Shown here: piece by piece, positions 24,829 through 37,858 of the stretch
Numbering within the stretch: the stretch's first letter is position 1
How the letters are laid out: each line of letters starts with the position of its first letter
Assembly (NCBI GenBank): GCA_902729315.2
Contig: LR746266.1
Span: forward strand, 5,090,259-5,154,258
Length of the DNA: 64,000 nt
DNA from: Spirodela intermedia
Taxonomy: Eukaryota; Streptophyta; Magnoliopsida; Alismatales; Araceae
Direction: 5' to 3'
Translations under genes and position numbers: made by a program
Notes under the pieces: model-generated
Told to the model about the DNA's origin: nothing
Database searches by the model: none
What the model saw: the letters and a program-made list of their open reading frames with translations, nothing else

Positions 24829-27800
24829 ATGGAAGAGAAGGGTCGGGAGGCGCCGCTGACGGCGAATGCGGAAGCGGCTGCCACCGAAACCCTAGGTGAA
24901 GGATCGAGACGGCGAGCGACTGGCACGAAGAGAAAAGGGCCATCTGGTGCGTCTTCGTTCTCGTCCTATTCCACCCCTTCCAAGCGCCTCGCCAAGGAGA
25001 GAAACCTCCCGAGCTTCCACTCTTACGCGCACAATGGCCCGGTCACTAGGGCTAGGCAGTCCCCCAACAAGTTCTCCGCCACCGCAGCGTCCCCCCAGGT
25101 CCTGGCCGAGCAGCCGGCAGCATCAGGTGCTGCAGATGCTGCTGGATGCGGGGAGAACGGGGGCTCTGGTGAACGGATGACCGGCGAGGGTGAGGAACTG
25201 GACTCGATGGGTGGACCGGTTGTTGATGCTGATTTTGACGTCATTCGAACCCGCGAAAGCAATGTTCACGTCGTTCCAACACACGCTGGTAAGCTCTTCT
25301 GAAATCCTGCGCTCTTCGTGATCCGAGCAGGACCGCTTGACGGTTTTCTAGGGAAAATTAAGTCTTTCAGTTTTCCTTTGAGTATGAGAATTTGCGAATA
25401 TTTTGTAACCGCCACCCTCTCCGTTCCTTAACTCAGTTGGGTCAATATCACCGATCTGTAAAGACTTGGCGATTGACGGGAAAAAAATGATGCCTTGGAT
25501 TTCCGTGTTCCCTACGTCTGCTCTCCCATTTATTTACAAAAATGATCTTGTCATGAAATTCTTCTTCTTTTTCATCCGTAGGTTGGTTCTCTTGGGAAAG
25601 AATCCATCACCTGGAGGAGCAGACTATGGATTCCTTTTTCAACGGGAAGTCAGAGAAACGGACGCCTGAAATCTACCAGAAAATACGTAATTCAATAATG
25701 GAAAAGTTTCATAGTGACCCACAGACAAATATAGAATCAAAATATTTGTCTGAATTGGATGTGGGGGATATACCTGCGAGGCAGGAAGTGATGGACTTTT
25801 TGGACCACTGGGGTTTGATTAATTTCCATCCCTTCCCACCTGGTGCCTCAAATGCATCTGTTTCAAAAATGGAGGGATCAGCTAAAACGGCGTCTTTATC
25901 TGAAAGATTGTATCGGTTTGAAATGTCTTATCCTGCACCACGGTTAGCTCCTAAGAAATTTGATCCATTAGCTCCAGCCATGCCACCACGATTATTTTCA
26001 GAGTCTGCCATGGTCGATGACTTGGTGCGACCTGAGGGGCCATCAGTTGAGTACCACTGCAACTCCTGCTCCGCAGATTGTTCACGAAAACGCTACCATT
26101 GCCAGAAACAGGTGTGTTTCTTAACCCAATCTTGATGCTATTCATACCTTATCCAGTTTATAAAAAAAATGCGTAGCCTGTTGATACTCCATGATACTAA
26201 TAAAATGCTATAGTCTGTGAATTGGGAATTGAATTTCAGAAGGGAAAGAATGTGTGATCATATGATGCCTATCCTCCCCTGATTTTATGACGTTCATTTT
26301 TCCACATTCTGCTTATCTAGTCAAAATAGAAAATAAAAAATAGTGAGGCTCTCCTGATACATTGCCTGAGTGAGCCTAATCTACAATAACCTGGAAATAT
26401 TGCAAGATAGATGTTGGCTGTGTAGCTCAAACTTCTTCAAATGTATACGCAACCAGTCTTCAAATGTTTATTCCTCTTTCAATAAGTGGGAAGTCATCCA
26501 ATGTCTAGAATGAACAGGTCCTGGAACAAGGTCAACTATTTTCAGAAATCACATCCTGAGGAAGTTTGTTGCATAATTACCACGATAGGTCCTGTCTGCC
26601 CAATGAAGCTTCGACTTTAATTGCATTGGGCCCTTGTCCTTGATAGGTCTTCAAGATGTTATATCAGTCTTTGTATTTGAGATTACACATTCTGTTAAGA
26701 CGGAGTCTTTAGTTGCTGGTGACCTGCAGGGAGGTTCCAACAAGTTGAATAATTCAACTTGTTGGAACATATGCTAAATTGTTGGATGTAAATCCTTTCC
26801 ACCATAATTGGCACTGAAAATAGCGATCTTTATTTTTCTTCTTAAGTGGGTAGTTTCTTTCAAGTTTTTCAGTTTATTGGAAAAAAATTGAAAGCACATT
26901 ATGTGTATGTTCGATTCAAATAATCACTTAGTCAACGAATGTGATGCAGTTGGGTAATGCATTTTGGCCCCTAGTCAAGCACAGGTAAGCAATGCCTGTG
27001 TCCGCTTCATTTCCTTGACCACTGTTCTGTGAACTTTATTTTTTAAAAATAATTTTTGGCATGATACCATCGAATCATTCAAAGAATGTTTTTCGTCATG
27101 TAAAGTTGTACAACAATCAAAGAATAACAGTAAATGTCCTTCCGAATAAAACGTAAATATTTAATGGTTATGTGCTTTGTCAAATCTTAGAGCTTAGCAA
27201 CCTCGTTTGATCCTCTTACCCATTTAATGTCAATGAACCTATCTACATAATAGTTTTCACGAAGGCATAAAGAATTTTTCTGTATGAGGATCACTTAATA
27301 CGGTATAAAGTTAGTTATGAAGATTGTTCTATTTAAAGAGAATTATAATTTTATTTTTTAGTCTTGAAAAAAAACGTTTTTCCAATTTTTACAGCTTTTT
27401 GAGTTTTTTATGAATGCCGTTAGATACACATAATTCTTATGTCGTTCACATGACATGTGCATCAATTCCCAATTAATTATTTAAACATGCATGATTATCC
27501 TAAGCTTTAGCAAAAAAATTTAAAAAGTGGGTGGTGCTACGTGTTTATTGATTTAAAAGAGAAAATGTTCATCTGTAGAGTCTTGTTTCCTATTTCAACC
27601 CCTTTGTATTGTGCAACAACTTTATAGTCTGTTTCAAGGTGGCAAAGGCTATATTAGTCACCATTTGTCAAAATATCACTCTCTTATTACCTCAAATTTG
27701 TGCTCTCGTTGTCACTCTATCAGTGAATAATATTCAGCTTCAACATTCTCACTAGTAAAGTGGACATCAGATCCGAACCCCCCAACATCAGTAATGTCGG

Positions 27801-30262
27801 GGTAGCTTTTCCATAGCCACCAGAAACTCTTTTGGGATCAGAGAAGCCAAGAGGAAAACGTTGTGTTTAATGTAACGGATAAAATTATAAAAAGAAGAAA
27901 TTGAAGAGCTTCCTGCCATCAGTACTCTTATGTAATCTAGCTGCTGTTGAGGTTGATATGAGCTGTTACATCCCCTAAAATAATGCGATGTTTGCTAAAA
28001 TTCATTGGAAGCAGCTTTAGGTAGCTCATCACCAGCTTAAAGCGCGCATTACGTCTACCACAGCCTATCAATTAGCAGCCCCATAAGGTAAACGGCGCAT
28101 GAGAGATGATCAGCAGCTGTCCCGGATGTCTCTTGTTGACAAGCACAACATCAATTTATTGGATTGTGGAAAAACCTGTTTTCAAAAGGAATGCATTATT
28201 GATTTTTCATCCGTTGGTGGATGAGGATATAGGATCGAGTTAACAGCGTCAATCAACATTACAAATTCCCACAGGAACTGAAAAGAATATTTTTCAGGTC
28301 ACCTTTCATGGATATATTCCCCTTATAATTGAACAGATGTTTCAAACTTTACAGAGGGCAAAGATCATATTCTTTAGAAGTTACCCTCCCTACAAAGTCG
28401 TGTCATTGTACTCTCATGCTAGATGATTTCGAGTAGTTAATCTCATAGATTCAGTTATGTTTCAAGAATATGGTGGGCTAGCTTCAATTTTCATCTGTTC
28501 TTTCTCCCAACCGACAGTCCTATGAATTTCGTTTGTTTGAGGCCACAAACTGATGTGTTTGTATGGTATAGGCTGATTTTGACCTGTGCACCGAGTGTTA
28601 CAATGATGGGAAGTTTGGTTCTGGCATGACACCAGCTGATTTCATTCTTATGGAACCTGCTGAGGCACCTGGCACGGGAGGTGGTAGCTGGACAGATCAG
28701 GAAACCCTTCTTCTTCTGGAAGCGCTGGAACTTTATGGAGAGAACTGGAATGAAATAGCAGAACATGTCGCAACGAAAACAAAAACACAGTGCATGTTGC
28801 ACTTTGTTCAAATGCCAATTGAGGATCCATTTTTGGTTGATGATGCGAATACAGATGAGAATCTATCCAGGAATGGTAACAATGTTCCTTTTTCTAAAAA
28901 TTCATCAGCATCAGATGCCCCTGAGAAGATAGACACTGAGATTACAGAGAGTGAAGGCAGACATGCTGCATCCTCAACTAGCATAACAGAGGAAAAGGAA
29001 GATTGCAAAACAGAGCCTGCTCAAGAAACCAGCTCTTCCAGCATTGCAGTCAGTGCACTGAGAACTGCGTTTCTGGCGACTGGATCTCTGGTAAAAGAGG
29101 GAGAGCCACTTTCGTTTGCAGACGCTGGGAATCCAGTCATGACATTGGTAGGTAGAATGGCCTTTATTTTATTTGCTAATATAATCATATCAGATTTGAT
29201 GCGATGGTTTTCTGTGTTATATGATCATTGCAGGCTGCATTCTTGGTGGCCCTCGTTGACCATGATCTTGCACTTTCTTCCTCACGAAGCTCCTTAAAAG
29301 CAATAACTGAGGAGTCTCCAGGAATACAGCTAGCTACAAGGCATTGCTTTTCTCTTGAAAATCCACCAAAACACCAGAAAGATGAACAAAGTAATGGAAG
29401 GTAGTATCTTGGCTTGGGTGTGCATAAGTTGTAAGGCATAGTTATTTTCTATTATATTATTCAATTAACTGGGATGACGACATATGCAGTGAAGGAGCTC
29501 AGATGGAGGAAGCCCAGGCCCCAGCTACAAAGGTCAATGATGAGCCAGATAATGGTATAGAAAAGACTGATAGAACAGCGAGTCCGCCAGATAAGCTACC
29601 TAGAGTTTCTTCTGAAGAATGTGCTCAGGATCAGGTAGCAAATAAGTCAACTGTGAAAGATGTTTCAGTCAAGGAGGCCACTCCCATGAAGGATTCTCAT
29701 GACTTATCTTTCCCAGTGGGCAAATCTTCTCAGACAAGTACTGGTGACTCACATCAATTGTGTTTGCCAATTGAGAAGACTTCAGATAATAATGTTAATG
29801 GTTCAAATGATTTGAATCGACATGGCGAGAGCAGTTTAAATACAACGATGGAATCCAGAAAAGCACAAGCAGATGAGGTCACACCGAGTACAACGGATGA
29901 AACAAAGACAAAGGACTTCACTTCACCAAAGGGAAGTGATTATTCTCTGACTGATGAACAAATGCAGGATGCTGTCAAGGATTCTGGCAAAGATTCTGAT
30001 CATGTGATATCACTCGAGGGAGGAAAACAGCCTTTCGAAACATCAAAGGCTTTGAACATGTTACCCACAGAAGAAAAAGGGCATTTGAATGGAATTGATT
30101 CTGATTCTGCACTGGGAACCAAAGAACCAGCAGGTTTGTCTACTCCACCCTAATACACGCTAATACAATTAATGAACTCAGTAATTTATTGATTTTATTA
30201 CACTTTAAAAAAAAAACAGTTTCTTTCTTCCTGTATTTTTTATTCGTTGATATATTGACCAA

Positions 30263-30344
<82 letters not shown>

Positions 30345-33079
30345 ATCAGTGTCATTATCCACCAGAATCCCCACAGATCCTGTTCAACTATTCTGCTATC
30401 GAATTGCTTCAAAGGTGTATTTTAAATGCGTAGCTTCACCTCTTTCTTCACTGTTCGTCTAAATTTTTCTCAAACCTCGTCATCCATTTTCAGAACCCTC
30501 AAAACGAGAAGATCATTGTGTCATTATTCTTCTTCTGTACAATTTTCCAACCTCTTTCTTCTACCCTTTTTTGTTCCTACTCTTTTCTATATTTGTTGCA
30601 ATCTATTCTTTCCTACATGTCAAATGCATTAAGTACTAAAATTTGCTATTTTGCACAAATCATCTTGTGCCAACTTAATTCATATCACGTTATTCTTCCC
30701 TTCTGGTCACTCACTTCTTTTGCATTATTATAGTTTCGAAGTCCGTTTCTGTTGAAGTTGTAGAGATTGCACATCAAGGAATTGAATTGTCCTCAGAATA
30801 ATGGGATTCGGTTACTGTTTTCCAGCAGATTTCTTACCATCCAGTTCTTTAAGCAGAGAACTGCAATAATAATTCTTTTGCTGAATGATTGTCGTGCATA
30901 ACATTCTTATCTAGCCCTCAAATCAATTCCAGATTATTATCGAAGGAAAATATTAACTATTTGTGGTGGTAGGCTCTGGAATTTTTCTTGAAGACGTCTG
31001 AATATCTTCTCATGTACGATGCCTTTTCAATTAAAGTGGCAAGATATCTTACATGGAAAAATGATATTTTTCTCTGGGTTAATGATGTGTATAATACTAT
31101 CTCAGTCACGTATGTCTGAATTTAATCAATGAACTTGGAATATCTTATCTTACTTGATACCTTTTCAACAGCCTCTATTGTTTTCGTTCTCCTTATTTAT
31201 TATTGAACTGAAATTTAGTCTTCTGTCTGCACCTCTCAGCTGAATCGTTAACCACTGCTATCTCTTTCCCGCTTTATATTTACACTTAATTTCTCTCGTA
31301 TGGGAAAGACCAAAGGATCCTACCCTCACCAAACTTTATATTTACGGAGCTGAATTGACTTCGGCTAGAGATCCTATCAAAGCATTGGCCCGTTCTACAT
31401 TGGTAACAAGTTTGGATGGTTTGTTGTGTCCGAAACAGGGTGAAGAGATTTTTTCTGGAAGCTATCCGAAACAGTCTTAGGCTGGGCATTGACGAATTGG
31501 GTAGAAAGAATAGAATCTTTCTCGTCATGAGTATAGAGAAGAGTAGAGAGAGAAAATGTGCGTCCAAAGAAAGGCTTCTCTAATGAATCAAACAGAAGCA
31601 AGGAGCGAATGTTCCATGGATGAAGGATAGAGATAGGAATACTAAGTTCTTTCACTATACTCAAGTTAAAGAAAAGAGCTTCAAAGGAACATTCACTCAA
31701 TGTAGAGATAACAGAGGCTGATTTCATCGTAACCTGAAAAAAAAAAAAAAGGATAAATACGTATATAATATATGTATATGTATCAAGGGTACCCTTGATA
31801 AATACATATCATAGGTGATTTTAAGAATATAATAAAAGGTAAATATATATATATATATAACTTTCATTGAGGACTTCCATAGACAAGGAAACGTTTTAGT
31901 TCCAGCTTGTATCCTATTGCCTCCACCCCCGTTTGCCTCCCTCCTGTCTGGATTTCAGTGGTCATAGACAAGAAAGCAGTGGAGGTAAGGGTAAGGAGGA
32001 GGGGTGGGTAGCAGAGGTGGTTGCTGGTGGTGGGGTTTGTATTCAGGGCAGGCCTTATGGTCATGGAATTGAAAAGGAGGGGGGTTGAGTTTATATGGAA
32101 CAGCAACTCTTTTGTCAAAACGAAGACTTTTCTACAGATTAGCCGAAATCTAACCTAATTCCTCAAGGAGACTCGATTTTGAGGAAGCTTGCTGGAACAT
32201 CATAAGCCACCATTTTCTCACCTGTGGAGTCATTTACCTCCCTTTGGAGGATCATCTTCAAACAATCAGAGATACTCCAATGGGTCAAGAATATAGCTGC
32301 ACCCTCTTACAAAAACTGGATGGTTTTCAGTCAACATTCAAAAAACATCTAGCTGTATGAGTATAGCTCCCCTCCCTCAACTTCTCCGATTTGGCTGTGG
32401 GGCTTGCATATGAACTGAAAATATTGAAATTTTTTAAAAGTACCCAGTAAAAGTATAGGAATTACCTGATAAAAAGTTTCCTCTGAGATTATTCTATTTG
32501 AATTTTGATGCCCTCATATCCGTCAGGTGATGATGATCCCAAATCAGCAGTTAGCAATGGCGAGAGGGATTCCAAATCGCATAAAACTGAGGACGAAGTT
32601 AGCATAGCTAAGATAAGGAGGGCTGCAGTTTCTGCACTTTCAGCAGCTGCTGTTAACGCCAAGATTCTCGTTGACCAGGAGGAGAACCAAATTCGTCATC
32701 TTGCCTCTCTGGTCATTGAGAAACAGGTATTCCTGAAGAAATGGGCATAGCGTTTGTATGATACATTGATTGTTTCTGTTGTGGGTCATCGACTGATGAA
32801 ATTGTTTTCCTGCAGCTGAGGAAATTGGAAATTAAGCTGGCGCTCTTTGGTGAGATTGAAAGCGCGATTTCACGGGCAAGAGAGCAATTAGACAGGGCAA
32901 GACAAAGGCTACTCCACGAACGCGCCCAAATCATTGCAGCCCGGCTCGGCTTACCTGCTTCATCCTCGAGATCTATACCACCATCACTGCCTCCAACCAA
33001 GTTCGCCATGGCCCAGGGTTTTGCAGGCCCAAGACCATCAAATCTGGCCCCTCAGAAATTTCCTTTTAAGAGACAATGA
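24829..33079 (+). CDS. SWI3D: SWI/SNF chromatin-remodelling subunit SWI3D
   Basis: A 946-residue protein of the BAF155/170 (SWI3) family and a nuclear core subunit of ATP-dependent remodellers. Exons: 24829-25288, 25582-26111, 28572-29147, 29234-29400, 29490-30133, 32527-32726 and 32816-33079; all GT-AG and in frame. Domains in order: a SWIRM domain at about residues 147-240 (WFSWERIHHLEEQTMDSFFNG), a ZZ-type zinc finger at about 309-345 (YHCNSCSADC..YHCQKQ..LCTECY), a SANT/Myb-like domain from about 369 (WTDQETLLLLEALELYGENW), an acidic low-complexity stretch, and a C-terminal coiled SWIRM-associated region from about 800 (IRRAAVSALSAAAVNAKI). The ZZ finger marks the SWI3D branch among the four plant SWI3 types. 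The frame is open upstream only from a GTG, so the ATG at 24829 is used. Introns 2 and 5 are each about 2.4 kb. Confidence 0.94.
26112..28571 (+). other. SWI3D intron 2 (2.46 kb)
   Basis: AT-rich intron that splits the ZZ finger between HCQKQ and ADFDLC. It holds a perfect 16-base inverted repeat at 26734-26768 but no coding element I can recognise. Confidence 0.75.
26734..26768. repeat. Perfect 16-base inverted repeat in a SWI3D intron
   Basis: Left arm GTTCCAACAAGTTGAA (26734-26749), spacer TAA, right arm TTCAACTTGTTGGAAC (26753-26768). The arms are exact reverse complements, so the pre-mRNA could form a very stable hairpin. The arms are too short for a typical miRNA precursor. It could be a residue of a small inverted-repeat transposon. 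Confidence 0.95.
30265..30345. repeat. Compound (CT)n(AC)n microsatellite
   Basis: About 27 CT units pass directly into about 12 AC units inside SWI3D intron 5. Open frames on both strands here are repeat translations. Confidence 0.95.
31781..31800. repeat. Perfect 20-base palindrome
   Basis: TATCAAGGGTACCCTTGATA equals its own reverse complement, flanked by near-symmetrical ATGTA and AATACAT. It is the only such long perfect palindrome without a spacer that I noticed in the window. Confidence 0.95.
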
Positions 33080-34165
33080 AATATTACGTCGCTGGTCTTG
33101 TCAGTGTCTCTCAATGATTGCATCCCTCTACACTCAGAACTGAAGAAAGATAGAGATCTTAAAGGGAAACCAACATGTCCATACTCATTGATGTCGATTC
33201 CACCCAAGCTAATCATTCATCTGTGCGGTCATTCAAGTGAGTCCCTTCCATTTCGATAGCTCCATCTCTATGGCATCAATCATTTTATCAGTCTGGGTTG
33301 TTGGAATCTCTGATCTGTTCTTGGGCCCGAAAATACAGGCTATGTGACATGAATTATGTCGCCATAGACAATGGAAGAAGGGTGCAGATTTCTATCATGT
33401 TTCCATTATGGATATCTTGTCCGGAAGTTCTTGGTGATTGATGCATGCACTGACCTCATTCTTTGTATATTGTTGAAACAGTAGTTAGAGCGCGTGCAAT
33501 GTATCTTAATGTTACTGAATATTTTTCTTGGATCTTTCTGTTCCTGGGTCCATTTTCTCTCCTGCCATCATCTGTGTGCAGTTCGCTGCTTCCTCTGTCT
33601 TCCTGTGAAACAAGACCCGTGGAGAATTTCTGCTTGAAAAGGATCCAAGTGAATCTGAAACCATGTCCTCTGCATGTCCATGCTGCCAAGTCTGGACATG
33701 ATTTTGACTAGGGAGTTAGCATATTCTTCTCACAAGTAAATATCCACGGCCTGGGAGCAGATGCAGATCCCTCAGGCGGAGACTGTGCACATAATGTATG
33801 AGTTCACTGAACCAAACAGTTAATAATGCACTTATAAATAAATAAATATATATATATATATATATTAGTTGAGCCGTTAAATCATTTCGATGTGCAAGTC
33901 TCCATCCATGCATTCCCAAAGACCTAATCGCATCATCATTTTGGATTAGAAATCCAGCGAGATCTTTGAAGTTTTCTAGGTTTCTATTGTTTGCAAGCGG
34001 TTGGAAAAACAGTTAATAATGCACTTATAAAAATCTATGTTGGAAAACTTTTAGGCATCGTCCAAAAGGTTTTTCTCCTTTGAGGAACAGTAAACCGGGA
34101 TCACTTATCTCTGAACTCTCTCACACACACATATTTCCTAGTGCAGGAAGAAAATAATATGAATT

Positions 34166-34211
<46 letters not shown>

Positions 34212-34463
34212 GTGGGGGGGGGGGGGGGGGGTTCTCCGCCAGAAGTCCATGGGCATCACTCACACTGCACAACACAAAGGTCTCCTTAATAAGCGAGGCC
34301 GCCAAAGTCTTTCCACACTAGTCAATGGATCGACGGGGTGGTAGGGGAAGAGGTCTTCAGACAAGATGAAAGGGTAATTTTTTATATGGAAAGAGGACGA
34401 CTGATCTCATACCTTCTCTTATCAATCTAGGCGTCTGATTCCCGCAGAAACAAGGTGAAGTGC
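33080..34463. other. Convergent 3' flanks of SWI3D and the Rab7 pseudogene
   Basis: The first few hundred bases should be SWI3D 3' UTR. The rest holds a (TA)n at about 33846-33866, a (GA)n at about 34169-34209 and an 18-base G-run at 34214-34231. AACAGTTAATAATGCACTTATAAA-like blocks occur twice, near 33817 and 34010. No gene is seen; the 82-codon frame at 33463-33711 has no recognised domain. Confidence 0.6.
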
Positions 34464-37400
34464 CTAGCACTCGCATCCGGTGGATCTCTGCTGACTCCCA
34501 CCGGCAACATCAATTGTGTCTGGGAGGTATCTGTGTAACAAAAGTGTGGGCGTGATGCTTTCATGCCATAAACACGAACCTTTAACGATACATCTAATAT
34601 CTAGTTGATCACATTTTTTCTAATATTAACTTATAAACGGAATTATGACTAGATCATCAGCTATCACTCCACCCACTATATGGGCAAGTAGTCTCTCAGT
34701 GAACGAAATGACTGCCAGATAAGTTAGCGACCCATCATTCTGATTATATTTATTTGTTATCATTTCTTATATTTTATTTTCTGGGAAAAGTTTGTGATGA
34801 GATATTACAATATTTCGTTTATAGTGGTCTAACTTATCTACCACAGTCCAAGCAAAACCTGAGGTGAAACCAACTGCCCACTGAATCAAAATGATCAGTT
34901 CTTAATTTTCCATCGACTATGTCTAAAAATACCATCATCCCAACAGACATGAATAGTTGAAAAGTCCCCACCTCTACTCACTTTTTTGTCCGACTTCCGG
35001 CCTTCTAGGCAGTATCTTGTTAATGACTACCAGTATCCAATAACCAGACTGTTTATTATCGTTTCAGTTGGGCTCCAGCCTTCAATGTTTTCGGGATCTG
35101 GTCTTTATTGGTTCCAAAGATGAATATTTTCAGGCATCTACCATTTTCGTTAATGGATAGTATATAGCTCGTTTCAAACCCAATATGTGGCATGTTTATC
35201 CAATAAGACTACATTTAGAGAGCAACAGTAATATTTTCAGAAAATCCACAAATTTCTGGAATTATTCCTCAATTTCTTCCTCGTCAATTATCAGTTTGCA
35301 ATCTGCATATTTCCCAATTGCGAAACAAGCTACGAATTTGGGTTTGACACCAGATCTACCATGAACTGAATCCCGAAGGGCAGCTGGAAGGCAGTGGAGA
35401 ATAACCTATCTCAGGATCCATGAAACCGTCACAGACCAAATAAAATTTATTATAAATAAGCAAAATAGAAAGGGGAGAAAACGAAAAAACAAAGCAGAAT
35501 TAAGAAGTTAAAGCATGTCTGTCTCGTGATTCTAAGACTTAAATGCTGGAGATCGGAAAGTAATATGCGCCACTTACATCTCTTCTTCCTCTCCAGTCTT
35601 CAACGTTGAATACCTCTTTGGCAGATGTCTCAAAGTAGGGAATGTTGCCCTTTGAGGCACACCAAGCCCGGGCTTTTTTTTCTGAAACCTGAGAATAGAG
35701 TAATAGGTATCGAATCAATTGCCACGAACAGAAGAAACAGAAGTGGGGAAAAAACATTCACTAGAGTATGCCGAGAAATTTAACCTACCGCCCTGCTTTC
35801 TCCTTCATCCACATCAACTTTGTTACCAAGACTACAAAAGGAAATTGTCAGGATCTGAGGGAATTGCCTGCAGAAGTGCACTCGTCAAAAGTTAAGATCG
35901 ATAAGAATGATTAAAGGATCTAGTATAGCCTGGAAAAGGGTTCCAAAATATCACCTGAATAAGAAATTGGTCTCGCCAGTTATTCAGATTATCAAACGAC
36001 TTCATATTATTAACATCATACACAAGGACACAGCAATCTGCGCCACGGTAGAATGCCACACCTGAGCTCTGGAATCTCTCCTGTCTAGCTGTATCCCATG
36101 TCTGTGAGAGTAGATAGAAAAGAAAAATTATACAGGACACAATATCTTAGAAAATTTGTTGTATGAAAACCTGATGGCATTCAAAAAAAGGCTGGGGTAG
36201 GTGTATATTTTTTCTGCTTTTCAACAGTTTCAGATGTGGTTGCAGTTGAAATATAGAATGATGGACATGTTTCTCAGAACTGGAGAAAATTCTATCTTCA
36301 ATTGAGACCATCAGGGCTGGTACACTAAAGCGTTTAATTCATATACCCCACCTCAGGAAATTATTAAGTGACATAAAATGTTTTCCAACTACATGTCATT
36401 TATGTAGCTACTACTCGTCGAACAGCTACACACTACAGCGAAATCGAAATGTTTGAATGAAAAACTTCGAAATTTCGATATCATATTATAAAATCAACGA
36501 AAATCATCAAAAAATTTGTAGCCTAAAAAATATGCATAAGGCAAGGAAGGGGTGAGATTGATGACCAAATTTGGAAAAATGGACTTCTTAGGAAGATGGA
36601 ATACAAATGTCTGGTTCAAGGTATAACTGCCTTTGTGATAATCAGACCAAGAGGTATTTCAAATACTTCTATATGCATGAAAAAAGAACTTCACGGGATA
36701 AATTTATACTGATTAATACAGCGAAATCATTTTCTTACACGAGGAACAATGGTCTAGAGAGTTGTACCACTATGGTATGACTTTGAAGAGAGTGCAGAAA
36801 ATGTGGTAATAATCACTGACGACCAAGACATCATTATAACCACATTTGTTTGTTTAATTACGCTTCAAAACCAGAATTAAGGAAAATTATAAAAATAAGA
36901 ATGGCATTGTAAACATTGTTAGGAAGAAATCAACACGAGCTTAATCTATATGTTGATCATCAAGCGGGGTAAAATATTTTAAGATAAATTTTGAAAATGA
37001 AAAATAAACCAGACAGGCAACGTGCGAGGACAGAGATTCAGTTAAGTTTTAGAAAACAAAATGCAAAAGATTAAGCCAGCTACCGGCCAAGCTGATCTTT
37101 GGACACAACAGAAGCTGTGACATGAAATTCGCGATGGAAAAAACCCGGGAATCCTATTTTATGAATCAAAAATAAATTAAAGACTCTAAATGATGCAGCG
37201 GGGAGGTGCCCCACCTGTAAAGTGAAAATTCTGTCTTCAAACTGAACTTCCTTCGTGAAGAAATCAGCTCCAATTGTGGCCTTATACTGGTTGCTGAACT
37301 TCTTATGCACATATCTAAATACAATCAGAATTAAGGGGGACAGAATGAGATAAAATAATTGTTTCTGGAGACCATAAAGATGACTGATCGACAACAGAGC

Positions 37401-37858
37401 ATCACCACTAAACCGTTAAAATAACCAGAAAAATAAGCCCAAAGGGGACGGATACTGGTTCATCAAGGACGTCTTCCCAACCCTGCAGAGAAAGATAAAA
37501 AAACCACGTCCAATCAGCAACGATATGAGACCGAAGAATCAAGAAAAGTAGACAACACTCCGTGGCATAGGATGTGAACCCCGAAGTCTGACCGTACACT
37601 GAAGAGGGCCCAATGTATCTAATGACATGAAGACACTCCTCGATCCCTTTACCGGACCATGACCAGACGATTCCAGGGAAGACGGGGAGCCCGGATCCAT
37701 TGGTTTTTGTCACGGTAGCAATAGAGTTAATTCCCCGAGCTTGTGGCAGCCGTGTTCATTTCTGTGTGCTGCAGAGACACAGTAACGGGGGAAACGCGAA
37801 CTCACCCGCTGTCGCCCAGGATTATGACCTTCAGGAGTGTTCTCCGCCTCGCTGCCAT
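34464..37858 (-). pseudogene. Rab7 (RABG3-type) small GTPase pseudogene, introns retained
   Basis: Seven exons are recognisable: 37806-37858, 37456-37482, 37215-37314, 35955-36101, 35789-35867, 35578-35688 and 34464-34530. The parts read as Rab7: TLLKVIILGDSG/VGKTSLMNQ (intact P-loop), [18 protein letters not shown] (switch I), [19 protein letters not shown], and a tail YLPDTIDV..QQRSTGCEC ending in a geranylgeranylation CEC signal. The breaks: DTAGQE is DTARQE, with I-to-T and L-to-S changes beside it. Exon 5 has lost one base at NFPFVV (TTCCC to TTCC) and one at VLGNK (TTGGGT to TTGGT), which gives an immediate TAG. Exon 6 lacks about 35 bases after FNVE, removing the AFQCIAKNALK helix. The total loss does not restore the frame. 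Kept introns indicate a duplicated gene rather than a retrocopy. Confidence 0.85.

Larger units (their letters stand above)
30134..32526 (+). other. SWI3D intron 5 (2.39 kb) with simple repeats
   Basis: Contains (CT)n followed by (AC)n at 30265-30345. A segment at about 31290-31735 has a base style unlike the surrounding intron, then an A-run (about 31738-31750), a perfect palindrome at 31781-31800 and a short (TA)n at about 31844-31858. Minus-strand open frames at 31286-31567 and 31395-31727 fall in the unusual segment, but I do not recognise a protein. Confidence 0.7.

Noticed and set aside
30140-30425. Open frames with long Ser-Leu or Arg-Glu runs
   Set aside because: Translations of the (CT)n(AC)n repeat inside SWI3D intron 5.
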